A stretch of 39,355 bases of DNA from Terriglobia bacterium. GTDB lineage: Bacteria > Acidobacteriota > Terriglobia > Bryobacterales > Bryobacteraceae. The position numbers were made by a program, and so were the translations under genes. This document shows, one piece after another, positions 26,701 to 34,634 of this stretch (positions are counted from its first letter, which is position 1; every line of letters starts with the position of its first letter). The stretch is taken from the NCBI GenBank assembly GCA_019242155.1, contig JAFAWA010000129.1:1-39355 (forward strand). Reading direction: 5' to 3'. The notes under the pieces are model-generated. The model did no database searches. It was given only the letters and a program-made list of their open reading frames with translations, and had not been told where the DNA came from.

Positions 26701-27403
26701 AGGCCAGGGACCCGAACATTCGAGCGCGCGTATCGAGCGGTACCTGAATCTGTCGGCGGAGAACAACTGGTTTGTCGCCAACTGCACCACTCCCGCGCAA
26801 TACTTCCACCTGCTGCGCCGCCAGATGTACGGAGGCTATGATCGCCGCGGGACACGCAAGCCGCTCGTTGTCTTCACACCCAAGAGCCTTTTGCGCCATC
26901 CACGCGCTGTTTCGATTCTGCGCGATTTCACCAGCGGCGGTTTCCAGGAGATTCTTGGAGACGACTCTTCGATGGCAGACCCGGGCCGCATCTCGCGCGT
27001 GGTTTTCTGTTCCGGCAAAATCTATTACGATCTGTTGGCAGCGCGCGAACAGCAGAACGCCGGCCATGTGGCCTTGATACGGGTCGAGCAGTTGTATCCA
27101 TTCGCAGCCGACCAGGCACGCGATATCTTGGCGCGGTACCCCGTTACCGCGGAAGTCGTCTGGGCACAGGAAGAGCCCCGCAACATGGGAGCGTGGCGTC
27201 TAATGGAAGAGCAGTTCGAGCCGCTGCTCGAGCCGGATGGCCGCGCGATCCGCTACGTGGGACGCCCGGAAAGCGCGAGTCCCGCGACCGGGTCCGGCCG
27301 GCGTCATCAACAGGAGCAGGCCGAGCTGATCACAGACGCCTTGACGCCCGGTGCCATATCGGAAACGCATCGCGTGCGCGTAGTCGCCCGTCGCAAGAAA
27401 TAA
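23741..27403 (+). CDS. kgd: Fused E2-E1 2-oxoglutarate dehydrogenase (Kgd/OdhA type)
   Basis: This 1220-residue protein joins a succinyltransferase (E2) domain to a thiamine-dependent E1o domain, as in mycobacterial Kgd and corynebacterial OdhA. Residues 1-40 match the E1o N-terminal helix (NSWLQEELYQQYQYDRSTVDESWKEVF). After a linker, the E2 catalytic domain runs from about 80 to 320, with the active-site His282 in YDHRIIQGAESG. The E1 part follows: MAHRGRLN at about 521, GDAAFAGQG at 621, the NNQIGFT of the ThDP region near 654, and CYRRHGHNEGDDPSYTQP. No lipoyl domain is visible, so a lipoylated E2 must come from another gene. It works in the TCA cycle, making succinyl-CoA. Confidence 0.93.
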   Translation: MPEKNDPALGINSWLQEELYQQYQYDRSTVDESWKEVFEHSAAPGTNGGGGVAVAKAPAPAVEAVSGDILQPLRGVPARIAENMGASVTVPLATSQRTIAVKVMDENRRVVNQHRTLTGKSKVSFTHFIGWAVVKALEELPMLNYAFSEKNGQPFRIVRSQINLGIAVDVAGKDGGRTLLVPNIKNAGALTFAEYVTSFDDLVARARTGKLTTEDFQGTTISLTNPGTVGTMSSNPRLMVGQGAIIAAGAIDYPAEYQGAAEETRALIGLSKVMNLGCTYDHRIIQGAESGAFLGKIQSLLDGNDGFYDEVFDHLHLPYLPVRWVKDRRPLVPGASARTAEIAKQAAIMQMINAYRVRGHLIADLDPLGTLPNYHPELDPESYGLTIWDLDREFITGTLGEAIGEDGPKPVATLREILETLRQTYCGKIGSEYMNIQVPEQKRWLQQHMEPEANNWPLEKATRIRILKHLIAAEEFEHFLHSRFVGQKRFALEGGETALAIVAEIMERAAQNNVHEVVMGMAHRGRLNILANVVGKDLKKIFSEFEGEIDPASTQGSGDVKYHLGAQGVFKADGKEIIASVAPNPSHLEAVDPVVEGIVRPKQDHLNDSERARVIPLLIHGDAAFAGQGVVAETLNLSQLDGYSTGGTIHLIINNQIGFTTLPDEARSTPYSTDVARGVQAPVFHVNGDDPDAAARVVQIAFDFRQQFKRDVVIDMICYRRHGHNEGDDPSYTQPILYRKIKDHPPVGKLYAERLVREGVLTAAEIPALRKDAAKRFSDAYDASQVRAEHYDVQELSAVRNEEIGNLRPRTAVSHVVMERLIRAITQFPDSFHLHPKLRGFVDRRRDAVEKNGNIDWALGEALAFGTLVLEGTPVRLSGQDSGRGTFSQRHLAFYDSETGRCYIPMQHISPDQARFDVFDSSLSEYAVLGFEFGYSVADPLTLVIWEAQFGDFANGAQIMIDNFISAAESKWGQPSGLVMLLPHGYEGQGPEHSSARIERYLNLSAENNWFVANCTTPAQYFHLLRRQMYGGYDRRGTRKPLVVFTPKSLLRHPRAVSILRDFTSGGFQEILGDDSSMADPGRISRVVFCSGKIYYDLLAAREQQNAGHVALIRVEQLYPFAADQARDILARYPVTAEVVWAQEEPRNMGAWRLMEEQFEPLLEPDGRAIRYVGRPESASPATGSGRRHQQEQAELITDALTPGAISETHRVRVVARRKK

Positions 27404-27435
27404 CCGGCCGTCGGCGGAAACCGCGCGTATCAATG

Positions 27436-28686
27436 CTATCCGCGCAGTAACGAAAGGGAGAGGGTTGCCAGGATGAGTGCCGGCGGCATCACCAAGGCGC
27501 CCACCTTCAGGAATTGCCGGCTGCTGATCTGTTCTCCCTCCCGGCGCAGCGCAATGAGCCATAGCACCGTGGCGAGCGAACCGGTTACGGATAGATTGGG
27601 TCCGAGATCCACTCCGACCAGCACGGCGTCCCGAAGTTGAGCCGCTCCATATCCACTCCGCACCGCGCTACCCACCAGCAGCCCGGAAGGGAGGTTGTTC
27701 ATCAGATTGGAAAGCACCACAACCCCGAAGGAGGCGGTGAGATCCGCGATGGCTCTAGGCAATGATGCGCACGCCTCCATGAGCCGCCTCAGCTCCATCA
27801 GCGCGCCGGCTCGATTCAGCCCCTCTACCAAAACGAACAGTCCGGCAACCAACGGCAACACGCTCCAGGAGACGCCGGAACCGATGGCGCGAAGATCGGG
27901 CGCGCGGGGGCCCGTAGCGAGGAGAACCGCAATAATCGCGGCGGCGCAAGCGGGAAGACCAAGGTCCGCCCGAAGAGCCGAGGCACCGATCATGACGGTA
28001 GCCGATCCGGCTATCCCCCAGAGCGCCACGCGGCCCTTGGGAGAGAGCGTTTCCGATTTCCAAGCGGGTGCGGCACCGCCCGAAATCGCGCCACGCGAGA
28101 GCCGCTGCAAAACCAAGTAAGTCGCGGCGATCGAGCAGACAGAAGGAACGAAAAAGAGGCGCAGCCACGTGACGAGCGGTGGCAGGCTCGCGCGGTACAC
28201 CACCAGGTTCGCGGGATTGGAAATCGGGAGGACGAAGCTCGCTGCATTGGCGACGAAGGCGCAGATCAGCAAATAAGGCAGCGGCTCGGCGCGGGCCTTC
28301 TTCACGGCCGCATATACAGCCGGAGTAAGAACAACCGCAGTCGCGTCATTCGATAGGAACACGGTAACTACTATGCCGACCAGGTACACCAACCGGAACA
28401 GGCGCGCATGAGATCCTTTGGATGCTCGGACCGCCAAGGCCGCTAACCAGTCGAACACGCCCGTTCGCCGCCCGAGTTCGGCCAGCAACATCATGCCGGC
28501 TAAGAAAAGATAAACGTCGGTTCCTTTGGCTATTGCCTCGACCGCTTTCGGCCAAGGCAGCAATCCCGATATCACCAGCAGAAAAGCGCCGAGGCACGTC
28601 CACACCGCCTCGGGCCACTCCTTTGGCCGCAGAAGAATGCCTGCAATCGCGCCCGCGGCAATAACCCAAACAGCGAGAGAACTCAC
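27436..28686 (-). CDS. ArsB/NhaD-type (SLC13-like) membrane transporter
   Basis: About 416 residues with ten or more hydrophobic segments, in the ion-transporter superfamily that includes ArsB and NhaD. The signature region is FLSNDATAVVLTPAVYAAVKKA, near residue 105-125, followed by FVANAASFVLPISNPANLVVY. A second conserved asparagine-rich motif, VVLSNLMNNLPSGLLVG, lies near 315. The true substrate, arsenite, sodium or an organic acid, cannot be told from this. I take the GTG at 28686 as the start because it precedes the first hydrophobic segment (WVIAAGAIAGILL). A longer frame would overlap the tsaC gene, whose stop is 64 bases upstream of this start. No arsenic-resistance regulator is nearby. 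Confidence 0.72.
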   Translation of the reverse strand: MSSLAVWVIAAGAIAGILLRPKEWPEAVWTCLGAFLLVISGLLPWPKAVEAIAKGTDVYLFLAGMMLLAELGRRTGVFDWLAALAVRASKGSHARLFRLVYLVGIVVTVFLSNDATAVVLTPAVYAAVKKARAEPLPYLLICAFVANAASFVLPISNPANLVVYRASLPPLVTWLRLFFVPSVCSIAATYLVLQRLSRGAISGGAAPAWKSETLSPKGRVALWGIAGSATVMIGASALRADLGLPACAAAIIAVLLATGPRAPDLRAIGSGVSWSVLPLVAGLFVLVEGLNRAGALMELRRLMEACASLPRAIADLTASFGVVVLSNLMNNLPSGLLVGSAVRSGYGAAQLRDAVLVGVDLGPNLSVTGSLATVLWLIALRREGEQISSRQFLKVGALVMPPALILATLSLSLLRG

Positions 28687-28750
28687 CCACTCGGCCGAGC
28701 AACCTGGGTACCAAGAACCTGGGGACGCGGCCGCGCGGCCAAGCCTCCGG

Positions 28751-29389
28751 CTAAAACGGGTGCAAACAGTCGGCGATCTCTTTCTGGTCGATCGCTCCGC
28801 TGCGAATGAGCTTCCAGTAGGGCTCCGTAATGTCAATCGTAGTGGCGCCCTGGCCCTCGCAAATGCCTCCGTCGATTACCAGATCCAAGCGGCCGTCCAT
28901 CATCCCGAACACCTCGATCCCGCTGCGGCACGTGGGATGGCCCGAAATATTGGCGCTGGTCGCGATCAGCGGCTGATTCAGCAGCGTAATCAGCGAATCG
29001 GCGATTTTCGACCGCGATTGCCGGATCGCCAAGCGGCCGGTGTTGCCCGTAACCTTCAAAGGAACCTTCGCGGCGGCAGGAATAATGATTGTCAGCGGGC
29101 CCGGCCAGAAACGGCGAGCCAGGACAAAGAAGCGGTTGTTCAACTCGGCCGCGAGATCTTCCGCCATCAGTATATCGTTTACAAGCAGCGGCAGCGAACG
29201 CTGCGCTTCCCGGCCCTTGGCGCGAAAGACGCGCGTCACCGCGCCCAGATTGAACGGATCGGCTGCCAGAGTATAAAGGGCGTCGGTGGGAATAGCGACT
29301 ACGCGGCCCGCCCGTATAGCCGCGGCGGCCCTCTCTAAGACTTCCGGTTGCGGATTCTCCGGATCGACTTCTACCAGATCAGTAGCCAT
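28751..29389 (-). CDS. tsaC: L-threonylcarbamoyladenylate synthase
   Basis: TsaC/Sua5 makes threonylcarbamoyl-AMP from threonine, bicarbonate and ATP for the t6A modification at position 37 of tRNAs reading ANN codons. The 212-residue YrdC-domain protein shows IRAGRVVAIPTDALYTLAADPFN (about 27-50), the basic RAKGREAQRSLPLLV, and TGRLAIRQS with the later SANISGHPTC. It lacks the extra C-terminal domain of Sua5, so the short TsaC form applies. The stop of the upstream methyltransferase fusion is 18 bases from its ATG, so these two are likely transcribed together. Confidence 0.9.
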   Translation of the reverse strand: MATDLVEVDPENPQPEVLERAAAAIRAGRVVAIPTDALYTLAADPFNLGAVTRVFRAKGREAQRSLPLLVNDILMAEDLAAELNNRFFVLARRFWPGPLTIIIPAAAKVPLKVTGNTGRLAIRQSRSKIADSLITLLNQPLIATSANISGHPTCRSGIEVFGMMDGRLDLVIDGGICEGQGATTIDITEPYWKLIRSGAIDQKEIADCLHPF

Positions 29390-29407
29390 GCGCTCCGATA
29401 TTTCACC

Positions 29408-31285
29408 TTAGCGAGGTCCGATCGCTTCGGCAACCTGCAAGGCCAGCGCATAACGCCCGAAGGGCGCGCTCAATTGCACCCCCTGCACCATAGGCCGTAC
29501 GTGCTCAACCATCTCGCGCGCAATCGCAACACCCTCGACGCGGGCCCTTTCCCCGCTATCCGCCCGCCGCATGCGATCGATAAAACGCTCCGGGACCGGC
29601 ACACGAAGCTCATTGGCCATGAATTCGGCGTTGCGGAAACTAGTCAGCGGCCAGATGCCGCACACCACCGGAATGTTTACGTGTCGAATACGGCCCAGAA
29701 ATGCTTCGAGTAGGTCCAGGTCGAAGACTGGCTGTGTGACGATGTACTCGGCCCCGGCTTCCACTTTCCTCTCGAGCCGGCGGATCTCCTCTTCCAGATT
29801 CAACGCTCCGGGGTTCGCGCCTACCCCGATGAGAAATGCGGTTTGCGAGCCCATAGGATTGCCGCCGAGATCGAGGCCGCGGTTCAAATTATGGATGATG
29901 TGCACCAACCCTATGGAATCGACGTCGAACACAGCCGTAGCCTCGGGATAGATCCCCATGCGCGGCGGATCGCCGGTGATGCAGATCAGATTGCGTATCC
30001 CCGCCGCATGCGCGCCCAAAAGCTCCGACTGGATACCCAGAAGATTGCGGTCGCGGCAGCAGAAGTGGTCCACAGCTTCTATGCCGGCCTCCTCCTGAAT
30101 AAGTTGGCACGTAACCTGGGCACTCATTCGCGCACTCGCCCGCGGACCGTCGGGAACATTGATGCAGTCGATGCCATGCTGCGCGCATAGGCGGGCGCCC
30201 TCGATCTCGCGAGTCGCGTCCACGCCGCGCGGCGGCAGGATCTCCACCATTGCCACGAATCTCTGTTCGGCTAGTTTGGCGCCCAGCTTGGACTTTTCAG
30301 CCGCGGGCACGGGAGGGAGGGCCTGCGCCTGGATCTCGGCCTCTTCGATGGTCACGGTGCGCCGGATCTGCTGCGGCTCGAAGGAGCGAGCCTCCGAAAC
30401 GATGGCGCGTATGTGATCCGGCGTAGTGCCGCAGCAGCCGCCGATTACTTTGACCCCCGCGGCGAGCATGCGGCGCGCGTATTGCGCCATGTACTCGGGC
30501 GAGCAGAGATAAATATTACGGCCCTCCACGCGCGCCGGCAGACCCGCGTTCGGCATGGCGCTCAATGGCTTGGAGGTCACCTGGACCATGCGTTCCAGGG
30601 CGTCCAGCGTGGTCTTAGGACCGACCGAGCAGTTGATGCCGATCACATCCGCCGGCCAGGAATCCATCTCTTGTGCGAAGCTCTCCGGGGGCGCGCCGGC
30701 CGCGCGGCCGAAGTCGTCTATGGTCACGTGCGCGATGATTACCGGGTCTTCACCGCCCGCTTCGCGCGCAGCAAGCACCGCCTGTTCCAGCTCACGCAGG
30801 TCGGAGAAGGTTTCGAGGATGAGCAGATCGGCGCCGGCCTCCAGCAAGGCTTCGGCCTGTTCCCTAAAAATGGCCCGCGCTTCCGCGAGCGAGGTGGGGC
30901 CCAGAGGCTCAATGTGAATCCCGAGAGGCCCCATGGCACCGGCTACGAAGGGACCCCCAGGCCCAACCTGCGCGGCGGCCCCCCGCGCTAAATTAATGCC
31001 GGCACGATTGATGTCGTGCAACTTATCGCGAAGCCCGAAAGCCGCCAAACGCGCGCGGTTGGCGCCGAATGTATTGGTCTCGAGAATCTGGGCGCCGGCC
31101 TCGGCGTACTCGCGGTGAATCCGGCTTACCAGGTCGGGCGACGATAGGCTCAGTTCATCGAAACATCGGTTGATGAAAATGCCGTTGGCATAGAGCATGG
31201 TACCCATTGCGCCGTCAGCCACAATCAGACGGCGCTCCAGCAGATCTCGAAACTCGCACGCGCGGGTACCCGAAATGTTAGTCAT
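29408..31285 (-). CDS. Bifunctional homocysteine S-methyltransferase / methylenetetrahydrofolate reductase
   Basis: This 625-residue protein fuses two one-carbon enzymes, as in Bacillus YitJ. Residues about 10-310 are a homocysteine methyltransferase domain. The zinc-binding cysteines are Cys219 (INCSVG) and Cys284 and Cys285 (GGCCGTTPDHIRAI). Residues about 330-620 form a MetF-type TIM barrel with VAMVEILPPRG, the CITGDPPRMG flavin motif and VTQPVFDLDLLEAFL. It probably reduces methylene-THF to methyl-THF and uses the methyl group for methionine synthesis. Without B12-binding domains, the first domain could act alone or with a partner. It is divergent from rpoN, with 182 bases between the starts. 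Confidence 0.9.
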   Translation of the reverse strand: MTNISGTRACEFRDLLERRLIVADGAMGTMLYANGIFINRCFDELSLSSPDLVSRIHREYAEAGAQILETNTFGANRARLAAFGLRDKLHDINRAGINLARGAAAQVGPGGPFVAGAMGPLGIHIEPLGPTSLAEARAIFREQAEALLEAGADLLILETFSDLRELEQAVLAAREAGGEDPVIIAHVTIDDFGRAAGAPPESFAQEMDSWPADVIGINCSVGPKTTLDALERMVQVTSKPLSAMPNAGLPARVEGRNIYLCSPEYMAQYARRMLAAGVKVIGGCCGTTPDHIRAIVSEARSFEPQQIRRTVTIEEAEIQAQALPPVPAAEKSKLGAKLAEQRFVAMVEILPPRGVDATREIEGARLCAQHGIDCINVPDGPRASARMSAQVTCQLIQEEAGIEAVDHFCCRDRNLLGIQSELLGAHAAGIRNLICITGDPPRMGIYPEATAVFDVDSIGLVHIIHNLNRGLDLGGNPMGSQTAFLIGVGANPGALNLEEEIRRLERKVEAGAEYIVTQPVFDLDLLEAFLGRIRHVNIPVVCGIWPLTSFRNAEFMANELRVPVPERFIDRMRRADSGERARVEGVAIAREMVEHVRPMVQGVQLSAPFGRYALALQVAEAIGPR

Positions 31286-31467
31286 TCAAAGACGGCGGAG
31301 CCCATCCCAACAAGATGCGGCCGTCAATCTACCAGGCGATTGTAGCGCAGCGGTGGTCTGCGGAACATACCCGCGAATAACAGGTGCGTAAGCTCACTAA
31401 TGGTCATGCGAGCAAGTACCAGTTTGGAACGTAGAGTGCTCCGGCCCAGTGATATTATGGATTGCAG

Positions 31468-33063
31468 ATGAGCTTGCTGTCACCCAGATTGCAACTGAAG
31501 GTTGCGCAGAAGCAGATTCTGACCCCTGGCCTTGTCCAAATGGTCACCGTCCTCCAGCTTAACCGGCTGGAGTTGAAGGAGATGATCACGCAGGAGATCG
31601 TCAAGAACCCAGTACTTGAAGAGTCTAGCGAAGAACCGGGCGAAGATATCACGGCCGAAGAACTGCTGCCTCTCCTCGAGCCGGAACGGCTGAGTGATCC
31701 GGCCGATCAGCAGCTATTGGAAGCCTCGGGCCTGCGTGAGACTGCCCTCTTGGACGGAGCCGCGGATGTCGCGATCAACGGCACGGTTTTTGGAGATGCC
31801 GAAGAGGTCGCAGCGTTGGTGGCATCGGCCGAAGCTGCACCGCCCGACCCGCTCGAAACGGCCTCTAGCCCAGACCCGTTTGACGAGATCGATTTCGGTT
31901 CGTTCTTTGACGACTACTTGGACCCGGGCTATAAAAGCCCGGCTTCCGAATCGATCGAGAAACCGTCGTTTGAGACATTTCTTTCCGCGCCTTTCACCCT
32001 CGGAGACCACCTCCGTTCCCAGTTGAGCGTAAGCCTGATCGCCGACAAAGTCCGGGACGCGGCGGAATCGATCATCGGCAATCTGGACGAAGACGGTTAC
32101 GTTTCGGCATCGCTCGAGGAGATCGCAACGGCCGGCGAACATACCATGCCAGAGGTCGAGGCCGCCTTGCGGTTTGTGCAATCCCTCGATCCAGCGGGTG
32201 TCGGCGCTCGCAATCTCAAAGAATGCCTCTTACTGCAGCTCGAAAGCGCGAATGGAAAAGGCGGCGTGGCCTGGCTGATCCTCTCCAACCACATGCGCCT
32301 CCTCGAGACCAAGCAGTACAAAGAGATTGCTAAGGTTATGGGGCGTCCGCTCGAGCACATCGAAATTGCAGTCGAGCGGATTCATCACCTGAACCCGCGC
32401 CCCGGTTTGCGCTACTCCGGCATAGGCGCGCGAGTGGTCGAGCCGGATGTCTACTTCATCAAGGATGGCGACGACTATATCATCCAGATGAATGACGAAG
32501 ACGTCCCGCAGTTGCGGTTGAACGCGCAGTACCGGCGGATGCTCGACCGCGACAACGGAGCCACCAAAGAGGTTCGGGACTATGTACGCGAGCGTTACAC
32601 TTCGGCCATCCAGCTCATGAAAAACATCGAGCAGCGGAAGCAGACCATCATGAAAGTCTGCCAGTCGATTGTGCGCCGCCAGACCGATTTTCTAGCCCGG
32701 GGCCTCGATTACTTGCGGCCGATGATGATCAAAGAGGTGGCCGAGGAGGTTGGCGTACATCCTTCCACCGTGAGCCGCGCCGTTGCCAGCAAGTACGTCC
32801 ACACACCCCAGGGCGTTTTCGAATTGCGCTACTTCTTTTCCGAGGCCGTGCAGGGCCCTTCCGGCGCCGATACACCGCTGCTGCTCCTGAAACGCAAGGT
32901 GAAGAAGATGATCGATGATGAGGACCGGACGCGGCCCCTCACGGACGAGCAGATCACCGCCTTGCTCCAGGCCGAAGGCATCAACGTGACACGCCGGACC
33001 GTCGCAAAATATCGCGAAGATATGAAGATTCCGTCCACGCATCAACGCCGCGTGCGGAATTAA
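31468..33063 (+). CDS. rpoN: RNA polymerase sigma-54 factor
   Basis: Sigma-54 recognises -24/-12 promoters and needs an AAA+ activator. The 531 residues have region I at the N-terminus (RLQLKVAQKQILTPGLVQMVTVLQLNRLEL), the acidic and variable region II (about 55-150), and the core-binding region III from about 175 (FLSAPFTLGDHLRSQL). The helix-turn-helix is at about 435 (VAEEVGVHPSTVSRAVASKYV), and the RpoN box reads VTRRTVAKYREDMKIPS. I chose the ATG at 31468 over a TTG two codons earlier. A TATTAT at 31453-31458 sits just before the start, but no clear ribosome binding site does. It is convergent with pruA, 10 bases away. Confidence 0.96.
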   Translation: MSLLSPRLQLKVAQKQILTPGLVQMVTVLQLNRLELKEMITQEIVKNPVLEESSEEPGEDITAEELLPLLEPERLSDPADQQLLEASGLRETALLDGAADVAINGTVFGDAEEVAALVASAEAAPPDPLETASSPDPFDEIDFGSFFDDYLDPGYKSPASESIEKPSFETFLSAPFTLGDHLRSQLSVSLIADKVRDAAESIIGNLDEDGYVSASLEEIATAGEHTMPEVEAALRFVQSLDPAGVGARNLKECLLLQLESANGKGGVAWLILSNHMRLLETKQYKEIAKVMGRPLEHIEIAVERIHHLNPRPGLRYSGIGARVVEPDVYFIKDGDDYIIQMNDEDVPQLRLNAQYRRMLDRDNGATKEVRDYVRERYTSAIQLMKNIEQRKQTIMKVCQSIVRRQTDFLARGLDYLRPMMIKEVAEEVGVHPSTVSRAVASKYVHTPQGVFELRYFFSEAVQGPSGADTPLLLLKRKVKKMIDDEDRTRPLTDEQITALLQAEGINVTRRTVAKYREDMKIPSTHQRRVRN

Positions 33064-33094
33064 TCGCGCGTATCTATCCAACCTTGCGCGCGAT
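33063..33094. terminator. Candidate bidirectional terminator hairpin between rpoN and pruA
   Basis: ATCGCGCG at 33063-33070 pairs perfectly with CGCGCGAT at 33087-33094 around a 16-base loop. It spans both stop codons of the convergent genes. Neither side has a long T-run, so intrinsic termination is uncertain. Confidence 0.35.
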
Positions 33095-34630
33095 CGATTT
33101 GGCTTGCAGGAATAACATCAAATAATCCGGACCGCCGGCTTTGGAATCGGTTCCCGACATATTGAAGCCGCCGAACGGGTGCGCTCCGACCATGGCTCCC
33201 GTACACTTGCGGTTCAAATAAAGATTCCCGACGTGAAACTGCTCCGTGGCCTGCCGTAGATGCTCCGGGTTGTTAGAGTATACGGCGCCTGTGAGGCCGT
33301 ACTGCGAATCGTTGGCCAGCTCCAGCGCATGTTCGAAATCCCGGGCTTTCGTCACCGCGAGCACCGGCCCAAAAATCTCCTCTTGGAAAATTCGCGCTTT
33401 CGCATCCACATCGGCAACAATCGCAGGCGGAACAAAATAGCCTTCGCCATCCGCGTCCGTGCCCCCGGTGAGCAAGCGGCCTTCCTGTTTCCCGACCTCG
33501 ATGTATTCCAGAATGGTCTTGCGCGCCCCTGCGCTAATCACCGGTCCCATGTAATTCGCCGGGTCGTCCGCTGGCCCGACCCGCAGCGATTTGGCTTTGC
33601 TTGTGAGCTTTTCTAGAAACGGTTCGTAGACCTGAGCATCCACAATAGCGCGCGAGCATGCGGAACATTTCTGGCCTTGATACCCGAACGCCGATACCAG
33701 GACACCTTCGACCGCCTTGTCCAGATCGCTTTCTGCGTCGACAACAATGGCGTCCTTGCCGCCCATTTCCGCGACCACCCGCTTAATCCAAATCTGGCCC
33801 GGCTGCGTCTTCGAAGCGAGTTCGTTAATCCGCAGGCCGACATCGCGGGACCCCGTGAAGGCTATGAAGCGCGTTTTGGGGTGTTCCACCAGCACATCAC
33901 CCACCGCCGACCCGCTGCCCGTAAGCACCGTGAAACTCTCTTCCGGGAATCCGGCTTCGAGCAGCACCTCCGCAAACTTCGCGGCAATTGTCGGAGTTTC
34001 GCTCGAAGGCTTCAGGACCACCGTATTTCCCGTAACGAGAGCAGCCACCGTCATCCCCGCCATGATCGCCAGCGGAAAATTCCAGGGTGGAATGACCACT
34101 CCTACCCCGAGCGGAAGGTACATTAGTTGATCGTCTTCCCCAGGGAGCTGCACCACCTTTTGTGGGCCCGCCAGCCGCAGCATTTCGCGCGCATAGAACT
34201 CGCAGAAGTCTATGGCCTCGGAGACGTCCGCCTCAGCCTCCGGCCAGGTCTTGCCCGATTCGTAAATCAGCCAGGCGTCGAACTCCATTTTGCGGCGCCG
34301 CAGGATTCGCGCCGCATCGAGTAGCATCCGGACGCGCTCCGCCGCCGGTGTGCGGCACCATTTGGAGGAATAGGCATAGGCGCACTCAATCGACCGTTTC
34401 GCCAGATCCGGCGTGGCCTTATGATGGGTCCCCACCACCTGGCGCGTGTTCGACGGATTTACGGAAATCAGCCGGTCGCCGGTCGCGATCCAATCGCTGC
34501 CGATGCGGAGCTGATAGTCATGGCCAAACTGCCCACGAACTTGCTCAAGCGCCTGTTCCATCGCCGCGCGATTGGCGGGAATAGAGAAGTCGGTGTATGG
34601 TTCGTTCCGGAATTCCGGTAGCGTTTCCAT
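33074..34630 (-). CDS. pruA: L-glutamate gamma-semialdehyde (delta-1-pyrroline-5-carboxylate) dehydrogenase
   Basis: This enzyme oxidises glutamate semialdehyde, from proline or arginine, to glutamate with NAD+. The 518 residues are typical of the RocA/PruA group of aldehyde dehydrogenases. Motifs visible include VLKPSSETP at about 190, the general-base Glu in VAEMGGKDAIVV and the catalytic Cys in GYQGQKCSACSRAIV. The C-terminal region has EEIFGPVLAV and NPFGG-like AHPFGGFNMSG. The ATG at 34630 matches the usual N-terminus (EFRNEPYTDFS); an open frame continues to 34777 but would overlap the MBL gene. No proline dehydrogenase gene is next to it. It follows the MBL hydrolase with a 4-base gap. 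Confidence 0.93.
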   Translation of the reverse strand: METLPEFRNEPYTDFSIPANRAAMEQALEQVRGQFGHDYQLRIGSDWIATGDRLISVNPSNTRQVVGTHHKATPDLAKRSIECAYAYSSKWCRTPAAERVRMLLDAARILRRRKMEFDAWLIYESGKTWPEAEADVSEAIDFCEFYAREMLRLAGPQKVVQLPGEDDQLMYLPLGVGVVIPPWNFPLAIMAGMTVAALVTGNTVVLKPSSETPTIAAKFAEVLLEAGFPEESFTVLTGSGSAVGDVLVEHPKTRFIAFTGSRDVGLRINELASKTQPGQIWIKRVVAEMGGKDAIVVDAESDLDKAVEGVLVSAFGYQGQKCSACSRAIVDAQVYEPFLEKLTSKAKSLRVGPADDPANYMGPVISAGARKTILEYIEVGKQEGRLLTGGTDADGEGYFVPPAIVADVDAKARIFQEEIFGPVLAVTKARDFEHALELANDSQYGLTGAVYSNNPEHLRQATEQFHVGNLYLNRKCTGAMVGAHPFGGFNMSGTDSKAGGPDYLMLFLQAKSIARKVG

Positions 34631-34634
34631 ACCT

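Noticed and set aside
28687-28836. N-terminal extension of the ArsB/NhaD-type transporter by 50 residues
   Set aside because: It overlaps the end of tsaC, is Arg/Ser-rich, and precedes the first transmembrane segment with no family similarity.
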